64,000 bases of DNA, from NCBI RefSeq assembly GCF_000003815.2, contig NC_049983.1:11976283-12040282 (forward strand), read 5' to 3'. The notes under the pieces are model-generated. The model did not search any database. It saw only the letters and a program-made list of their open reading frames with translations, and was not told where the DNA came from. A program made the position numbers and the translations under genes. The stretch is from Branchiostoma floridae. Lineage: Eukaryota; Chordata; Leptocardii; Amphioxiformes; Branchiostomatidae. The stretch's first letter is position 1. Each line of letters opens with the position of its first letter. Positions 25,301 to 35,400 of this stretch are shown piece after piece.

Positions 25301-28300
25301 GCTCATTCAAGTAACAGTGAAATGACCAAAATACTAACAACCAAGACAGAAGACTGACTAACTTATTCAACCCTTGATGACAAGTATACTAATCTTTGTA
25401 AAAAAATTTAAAAAAAAGATTCTTTGAAGAAACTATGAGAAAGACATGATTGACAGACTCCCTTTTACCTGAGCAGCCAGATGAGCGGAGTAAGCATCAA
25501 ACCACCAGGGCTCTGGCAAGTAAGGCCCCTCCATCCCGGTACTCTCACCAGTGTACTTCATTTGAGAAAGTTCTAGTACTGACCACTGCCTGACAGAGAA
25601 CCTTCCTTCGTACCAACCCACCGCAGAATGAGGAAACTCGGGATGGGCCGTCATATTTCAATAAAACTGTCGGTCAATATTTGAACTGACAGTCCGGCAC
25701 GTCAAAGCGACAGAAATGTAATGACCACAAGAGGAAAGTTTCCCAGAGGATAGTCCTTGACACAAGTGAGGTTCAGACGCTCTTTCTCATGCCGTTTCTC
25801 ACGATGTAACGTGTCAGGAAATCATGAATTTTCAACAGCTTGAATTTGAATGCATATCATTGCATATCTGGGAAGGGTGGATCTGAGTACCACTTGCCTT
25901 CTCACACTTCTAATGATGACTGATATTGGGAAAAACCCACAGTCGTTCTATTTACAGACCCCAGGAACCAATCAGCCGCTTCCTGTCAACGATAATCCCA
26001 TGATGCATTGCTATCTACTTTTTGAAAGCGCCAGATGGGATTACTGTAGATTAAATCAATGCAGCAGCTCTTTGTGAAGTTTGAATGTTCCCACATTTCT
26101 ACACAATGCCAAACTTCTGGGAAAAACCTACAGGAAAACATTTGCCATTTGCAAGCTGACCAATCAGATGGCATGTTCTAAGACCTTTCCTTTTACTTCT
26201 GACCCCAGGGCAATCCATTGTCTGTGACAGAACTGCAGCATGCTTGCAAGATATTGCACATCCAGTATAGTGAACTCAGGGCATTATTGCTGCTTACATT
26301 TGTTTCAACCATACTTTTTTTTCATGTCCAAAGATTGTATTTCTATCACCTTTTTTTCAATTTGATTGTTCCTAGTTTTAGTTTGACATTGATGGTTGTC
26401 ATCCTCAAGCCTCTGGCCCTAAAAGCATAACCAACAGCCAGGAGAATTTACTCTAATATATCTAGAGGTACACTTACCACAATAAGAAAATAAAGTATTA
26501 CAACCAATACAAATTACCTCTTACCATAAGTTACAATCAAGCTCTTTCAATCTATACTACCGGTATGGCTAGTGTAGGATACAATTTTCCATTGGCTACT
26601 TCAATTTTAAAAGATGAGTAATACAACTGTAAAGGGTAATTGATCACAACAGGCATCATCTTATTCCTAGATGGTTAACACAGTATGGTGGGAAAGGACT
26701 TGGAATCTTTACCCAAGCCTGTGTGGTCACTCGGGGTTGTCTTACCTCAAACAGATGGCAAAGGGAAGTTTTTAAAAGAAGCAACCCTATTTACACTTCT
26801 CACAATCAAAGACCTTGTCTACAACAGTTTCTCTTTTGCCTTTCAGTCCTCAAGTATCCCTTACAAATCAATAGGACAGTGGAGGACTTGTCACTTCTAG
26901 ACAAGGACAGTTGCAGTGATTTGCATTTGAAAGTGAATGACTATCAAAGTAATTTCTCAGTGTTTCTTCACTTGTAAATTTGATCAAGAGAGAGGGGGAG
27001 ATCACTCAATTACATGTAATTAGCCAGTCTCAAGGGAGGGACATAAAAATGTTCATCATGATACACAAAACCATATGAACTGCCCAAACTGCATTGAATT
27101 TCTTCGAGTAAATGTATGCTGCCATGCAGCTGATGTAACCATCATTCCATCAGAAAGCAGATACACGTTATGCATAGTTCTGGTTTATTATTCAGGTACA
27201 TTTTTTCAATCTTATTTTCTTTCATATCAAGATAATGAACTTGCTACAGGTCAATAAAATGAAAATAAAACAGATAATGCAACAAAGGATGACAGAAGAA
27301 TCATCTGAAGACAAGCTTGAGGTATCTTACATGCCCGTAGCCAGGATTTTGTTTGGGGGGGTTCTTTTTAAATTAGTACTTGTGGGACCATCGAGCGCCG
27401 CAGGCGCGAGACTCACGCCAAAGGCGTGAGCTGCCTAGGGGGGTCCGGGATGCTCCCCCGGAAAAGTTTAAAGATATTGACCCTCTGAAACGCCATTTCC
27501 TGCATTTTGACGGGCAAAATTTGCTAAGTTTAATAGAATTTCTATCAAAATACACAAGGCTTTTGGCATAAGTCTTTGAGGCAGTTATTTTCACCATGTC
27601 TAACACCAAAGGCGCGAGTCATCGCAATGGACTGAATGGAGGTCCGGGGAAATTTTGAAATCTGGACCCTCTGAAAAGCCATTTCCTGCACTTTCTTGGG
27701 AAAATTTTGCTGATAGACTCACTAAGATCGAATGAAATGTCTACAAGTAAAAAATGGAAATCAGTCATGCCTTTGAAACAAAATCTTGGACATGAAAAAG
27801 AGGACCTTCATGCATGAAAGAGCGGACCTTTCCAGCGCGTGGGGGGTTCTTCCGAACCCCCCCTGGCTACGGGCATGTCCTAAGACATTAGTGACTTTGA
27901 CAGAACTATTATCAGTTACTTTTTAGGCAAGCAGTAGACATTGATGGCTCCTTTATCTGGCCTCTCTTGACCTGATGGCAGCTGCCATTTGTCAGCCTGA
28001 GACAATCTGCAAACACTTCAGCTTGAGAACTCCACCCGAATGCGACAGACAGGTCCTGGGCTATGGGAACTTCCAGGCTATATCTACACTTGAGAGTGTG
28101 CCTGCAGATCCCATAGCTGCTATTGGACAGAAGGGATGCTTCCAGCATGTGTATGCTGGCTTGCCTGTGGAATGAATACTGACCACACAAAGATTGACAA
28201 GAGAGCTAGTCAGTGCAATATCATACCATAGTGCAACAATGGTAAACTATCTCTTTTATCCATTGTCAAGGTCCTTCGGTAATCCATTTTGTCCTTCGGT

Positions 28301-31300
28301 AATCTATTTTGACAAGGGATCTATCTGTTAAGATTCAATTTGACAATTTGTGTTTTCCATCTGATCTGTTTTTTTCACTGAAGGTACTTTCTGATATGCG
28401 ATTCAGAAACAAGAAGTATAGCTAATGAATGACCTGTGCTGCTTCTCTTCAGTTGCTAACTAGATTTCCACCTTTAAAGAATTCGACAGTCCTTTACAAC
28501 TCATCCTCACCTTGAGAATCTGCGCAGGAACCTCTGTGGTGGTGGGGAGGGAGTGAGGAACGTTGATGGCGGAGGCCTGTGATGAGTTGATCTTCACGGC
28601 GGACGACTGTTGAACCTGAACGATCCGGTCGCGCCGCTCCTGCTCCTGCATCTGCTCCCGCATCAGCTGCATCTTCAGCGCCGTGCGGCTCGACATCGTG
28701 CTGGTTTTGAAGGTAGGCTTCCCACTGCAACAAGAGTTAGGTATGATTAAACAACAACAACAAGACATAAACATTGCACTGGTTTTGAAGGTAGGCTTTC
28801 CACTGCAACAAGAGTTAGGTATGATTAAACAGCAACAACAAGACATAAATATTGTGCTGGTTTTGAAGGTAGGCTTCCCACTGCAACAAGAGTTAGGTAT
28901 GATTAAACAGCAACAACAAGACATAAACATTGCACTGGTTTTGAAGGTAGGCTTTCCACTGCAACAAGAGTTAGGTATGATTAAACAGCAACAACAAGAC
29001 ATAAACACTGCGCTGGTTTTGAAGGTAGGCTTCCCGCTTTAATAAGAGTTAGGTATTATTAAACAGCAACAAGACATAAACATTGCACTGATTTTGAAGG
29101 TAGGCTTCCCACTGCAACAAGAGTTAGGTATGATTAAACAACAACAACAAGACATAAACATTGTGCTGGTTTTGAAGGTAGGCTTCCCACTGCAACAAGA
29201 GTTAGGTATGATTAAACAACAATAACAAGACATAAAAACATCATTCATTAGACTTCTTTTAGAGCAAAATGGACTCTCAAATCTTTTCCCTTTCCATGAC
29301 ACCTAATGCTGTCTTTGCTCTTTTACCATTTAGTATAATTTTGCAGTCATTTAGCAGAAAAATTAGTTAGATGACAGGTAAGTCCCAGACAGGGAGATTG
29401 TGTAATACCCGTCACATTTGGCGAAAATCGATCGGACGACAATTCTGCGGCAATTGCCCGAGCATCGCTTATAATACATGTAATAACTTTATTGCACAAC
29501 AATTGTGCAAGGTACAAAGTATGACTTATATGTGACAGGGACCGTTTTCAGGTGAAAAATAAGCGCAGCCCTCTGTCGATCTTAAATATGGCCGATCTTC
29601 CATCGATGCGCCCGAAGATTGTGGATAATGTGACAGGCGTATAAGCCCTTTCTCTATGACAGAGATTCTGTCAACTATGTATAGACAATCATGATTGAAT
29701 GCTAAAGCGATTTGCATGATGACGACTCTGTATGCTGGCATATTACATTTCCTTCAATCATCAAATCATCATTTTTCTACATTTGACAATAAAAGTGTGA
29801 TGAAGTCTTGAAATGTCTTCCTAGACTCCCACTGTGTCATCCACTTAGACCACAACTCATTTTCTTATTGTCAAGCATGGGACAAATGGTGCGGAAGACA
29901 TGCTTTCTGTGGTGTTTACAATTCAAAAAGAAAGTTCTTCTAGAGCTCGAGGTCTCGCTTGTTTGCCAAGATGATGACCCACTAATTGACAAATTTTCAT
30001 AGACTGGGTAATCCTTCCCTGTGATTGGGACAGCTTGTACATAGACCATGGAGCATGAATACATAAGCTTATAGACAAAGCAAAAAATACTCCAAACACT
30101 CTTCTTAGTATTATTTATTGCAAAAGTTTCAAGTTAAGTATTGGATACATTTAACAGTAGAATGGGTTGATATATTATGAGCTTCAGGGCCGTGAGACTA
30201 GTTATACGAAAAACCTGTTTTCCACAGCAAATTTATTGACATATTCTACAAATGAGACATGAAATAAATGTTAAATTGTATGTTTTAAAATGACCCAAGG
30301 ACAGCCTAGAATGACCCTGCTATTACTGAACTATGTATGTGCCTGCAGGTGTACAGGTGGCCATTTGGTACCCCAGGATTCAGGAATTCTTTTCTGTCTA
30401 CATGTATATTATGACATTAAATTGTACTATTTGTAGATGAGTTTCCATGTATCATTAGCACTACATGCAGAAGATTACAGTATATCAATCAGTTTTAAGG
30501 GCAGCACAAGACTATTTCGCATGCCAATTGTTCGCACATCAGTTAGACTTTGGTCAACTCCCATTGTATCTTTGCTAGGCCCACTGTTAGCAAGTGCTAT
30601 TATCATTAAACATTGAGCCAGCGGTTACCACTACATTTTGTATGGATGGTACCCATGCTAAATCTACCTATGGATAAAGATGTCAAAGCAAAATTAACAC
30701 CTGATAATGATTGTACCACCAGTAAGCGACAATCACAATGGAATATTTTAGACAGATTTACAACTTGTCTCTGCAATTACCTCAATTGCTGTACCCTAGA
30801 AAGACTACATTAGGTGAAGTTACCTTATTCTTATGCTTACTTAGAATTGAAGAATGTGGCACTGGTATGTTCATAGTGATAAACATACATGGCTAAGGGC
30901 ACTGCATAGTCTTTTGGCTGAAGCACATAGCAAGAAATACACACCAGAATAAAATTTACACCTGCAGTGGACCTGCTGGTTTCTCCAGAAAATATATGTA
31001 GACCCCCAACAGGGAGTGGCCTTTCACCAACTTTGTCAGAAAAACTGACCACATACTTTCACTTATTCACATTCTCCATAAAATTAATAATTGAACCCAT
31101 TTCAGGTCAGCCATGGTCAGTTCTTTCCCCTTAGAATAGTGTAATATACTTACGTGAATCAAAATACAGATTTGGACAGACAAGGTGCATGCTTTAACTT
31201 GGTTTAAGCACATCTTCTTTGACTAGATACACTGCCCACGAGAAGTAACTACTAAAGAAGCAAGAAAGATGAAATCAGTTGGGATGATATAGAAGAGATG

Positions 31301-32376
31301 AAAAAGATATTCTGGGTTCATCAACATAAACATTTTTGCCCCCCGTCAGTATGTACTGTACTGAAGCAGGCAGTCAGTTCTCTTTTCCCTCCCACAGTCA
31401 CAGGTTACTTTTCACATATGCATAGCAGCACTCATTTCCACCTCAAGACAACCAAATAAGTGTAAATGACACATACCGGTACCAAAGTCCACAATGATTG
31501 TAAAACCGCTCCATTTTAGCTGCACCGAGGAGCTCTCCTGTCAGTTGCTCAAACTCCGAGTCAAACTGACCCACTCACCAGGTGGAAAGGGGTCACATAG
31601 CCCCAAGCCAGGAAGAGACACTACCATTTGGCACTTCTTTACCAACCAAATCACCCTTAGTTAGTATATAATCACATCATTAACCTACACAAGGCAGGTG
31701 GTCTAGAAAAAGTACAAAGATTAGAACGTTTAAAGGATTCTTTTTTTAAGCTCCTTATTAGTAATACTAATAGTCTAAGGCACTACAGTGCCTTGTCAGC
31801 AGTATTTTGTAACACATATTAGGATGCCAAGGGATAGAAAATTAATGTTGCATTATTATTTCGCTATTATATCGCGATATTGACAAAATATGACCCTACT
31901 AGGAAGCCAAAATCTAAGCCACTTTATCCTCCTATGCCACCCATACATCCCGAAATGAGCTGGACAAAAAATATATTGAAAAAAATCTGTAAATACAATT
32001 TCCTCACTAATAATGCAAATAAAACTAATAATCCAAAAATTTTTGGTGCACCCAATTTTTTTAAGCTGGGTGTACCCGTGCACCTAATCCCCAAATTGTA
32101 TTTCGAGCCCTGTCCACTAGTCCCTTCTTGCATAACCACAGTATCCTCTTTCATAACATAACAACACCCACAACATACCAGATCTATCTACTAGTACCAC
32201 TCATAAAATTTTGTGACCATATATTCTTTATTACGAAAGATAAAAAACTACTGCAATACTATAAGAAGCTACGAGGGGGTCCAAAATCTATATTTTGTAC
32301 ACACCATTAAATACTGGTATCAAGACAATCCATCCAGGCCTTCTTGATAAGGTATCATGCTGACTGAGATACACAG

Positions 32377-32463
<87 letters not shown>

Positions 32464-35400
32464 AACAAATACAAACACAGCTGCCTTAAACATATCTTCC
32501 ATGTTTAAAGGAGGTAATGACGCAGCAACAGAAATATGTAATGTTGTAAAACAATGATATTTATGTTTTCATCATTCAGATGTCATAACAAAAATTTGAT
32601 GTCCCTTGGCAGCAGTTGACCCAAATAAGGTGGGTTTGGCAGGTTTTTGCTAGGGGCGGTTGAATTACCGGAAACACAGCTTTTTTTAAGACTACTTCTT
32701 CTTAAACATCTTCAATTGAGGTAAAGCAATACGCTTTTTTTTTCAAATAGCTCAAAGTACAAAGTAGCTTTGCTGCAGATTGGGTTTTCAGCCAGGCACA
32801 CCAGGTCACCTCTACTCTTCTCAATAATTGTGTATACAGTAGAAGCCGCTTAATTGCACGGCCCATTTGCCAGTAAATTTTGTGCAATTATCCGGCTGGT
32901 GCAATAATGCGAAGTTATCTAGCTGGGCCGCATTGTTTGGGGATTTGGGGATTCCGTGCAGTTAATAGAAGTGTGCGTTAATCCGGTGTGCAATTAACTG
33001 GCTTCTACTGTACTATGCAGAGGTTTGACACCTGAGTATAACAGCTGAAATGCTGCCCCCTATCGGTACTGCAGATAACATGTCATTCTCTTGCACATAA
33101 CCGCTAGATTCAGCGTGAGCTGATGAATCTAACATTTTCAGCAATCGAGGCTGTGTTATATTTTGGAAGAATTTTTTTTAGTCCAGGCACATTCAAACAA
33201 GTTAACTATGGGTGAAAAATAATGGAAAAGTATCGGTAACTTATCAATTTGTTTGGTTGATGGTTTATTTCTGTGTTTTCATAGAAAATTTATGGGATTG
33301 AGTGTCTGCGTGAGTGTGTGCGTGTGCACGTGTGTGCTGCTGTTCTGTTCTTCCGATAATGTCCATCTGCCGAGGAATCGGCAATTACTGACATGTTTGC
33401 CAGATATGAAACAGAGCTGACTTGGTCCATTTATTTCTTCCAAGTAAATTGACAACAAAATGGAGTTCTGAGGCTCAAAATCTAGGTTGCACCCTGTGCA
33501 ACCTGAGTTTAGCAAAAAGTTGCACCAAGCAAAAAGTGGTTGCAATGTGGGTATTTTGCATGCTGTTAAGTGTGTGCACTTATCATTTCTTTGAAAATAA
33601 CAGTTTAGCAATGTGATTTTGATGACCTAATACCTCCTTGAAATAGATTTTATGCAAATTATTTGTTTTCCATCATCAACATCTATCCACATACCAAAAA
33701 TCATGAAAAGTCATCATTTCTTTCTGGAGTTAACGTTTATAATCCTCTTTGGAAATTCTTGACCAAATGCTCCTTCAAAAAACATATGTCACTTCCTACC
33801 GAGGACAAACGTGCAGTACCAAGGAAAGTCGTTAGGCGGTCAAACCCTACCAATACAGCAAATATGAAGACTACATAATAACTTTATTGCAAGATCATGC
33901 CGTGGGCTAATTGCAAAGTAAGACAGTGGTATACAGAACATGAACATGTCACATATGTGGTATACAGACTATGAAACCAATCTATCCCGCTGCTGCTCAT
34001 CTGATCATCATCATCATCCTTACTGCTCAGCCCGTAGAAAAGCAGGATACTAGCAGCTGCACAATGACCAATGTTAGTGCAAACCAAGGGAAGGAATGGA
34101 GAATAATGAGGACATGTACCAAAACAGGACATGTGAAATTTAAAGGGGCATTCCACTCCAGAAGGGAGTCTTGTTTTCCAATAGATAATGTGGCAATGAA
34201 TACATAATCAGCCGAATTCTGTGGAATTCACCATGGGATGAATTACGTGATGTGTACAATAATGACACTCACTAAACCCATGCAGACCCTACCCATGCAT
34301 CCCCTATACGCATAGACACTGTGTTTATCGTACATATTTTCGAAATAAATGAGGTACGCTAAGCATACCGAGAAGGCAAATTGCTCATAAGATAGCAAAG
34401 AATACAAGAACAAGACGAGTTTCTAAGCGAACCTGAAATTAGTTTTGTAACCTTACCTAAAAGTTTTGCATTATTCAGCCATAGGATTAATTCAATTAGA
34501 GGGTACTTGGGGAGTTTAGTAGAAGACTGAATGCTTTTGAGCTTGTGGAGCAACTGGGTACTTTATTGTATAATGTGAAGTAGTGACTAGTATGTAGTTA
34601 TCACTTCCTAAAATTAATATCTATCGGAAAATAACACTCCCATGTGGAGTGGAATGCCCCTTTAAGTGGTGTTCAAATTCTACAATACAAAGGACGGGGG
34701 AGGGGGGCAGCTTGGAGAATCTTGTTGACTGAAAGACAAACACTACAGAAAATATACTACCTTAATGAATTTTAGTTTTATTTTTCATGGAGGTTATCCC
34801 CATGGACTGAAAATAACGTACTGTTGGCTTAATTTGCAGAAAAGAACAAATTATGAAAGACTACATATTTGATGCAAACCTCAACTGAAAATCTCAACGT
34901 TAGCATGTAGAAAAAAACTGCTGTACAAAATTGGAATTTGGTGACAACTTTGGAATCTTAGCCACAGTTTATTCGTTTGTGAAACTTAAAAATCGTGATA
35001 TCGTGTCAACTGCTATAATATACACAATTGTTTATGGGTGGCATGGCAGAAATCAAAGAGAAAGAGGAAGTGACCACTGTTTCGTGACTTCTCCTTCCTA
35101 ACAGTTGAGTTAAAGAATAAATGTTAACAAGAACGTTTAAGTACTGCATATACCATGCATTCAGATAATAAGATGAAGGAGAGGTGGACAAGGCAGTGTG
35201 AGGTAAACATGGACATGTGGGAGGGGAGGGGGAGGGCTGTTGTGAAGTCCACCTGCCACCATGTCCCAGTTGGGACGTCCCAAAAGGAAATAGACGACTC
35301 GTGTTGTTTGATCATCCGTTATAGGAGGTGTATCATCTATAACTGGAAGCAAATTCACCGCGCTATGATCCTCTTCGCCAGTTCTGTGCTGTTTTACCCC

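Noticed and set aside
28683-29042. 119-codon plus-strand open frame with 26-residue repeats
   Set aside because: It is the minisatellite read through; the unit length is a multiple of three, so all units stay open. No start context or homology.
28697-29236. Possible CRISPR array
   Set aside because: The 78-bp units are directly contiguous, with no unique spacers, and the genome is eukaryotic.
32357-32557. Open frame of alternating Thr-His
   Set aside because: Translation of a CA microsatellite.
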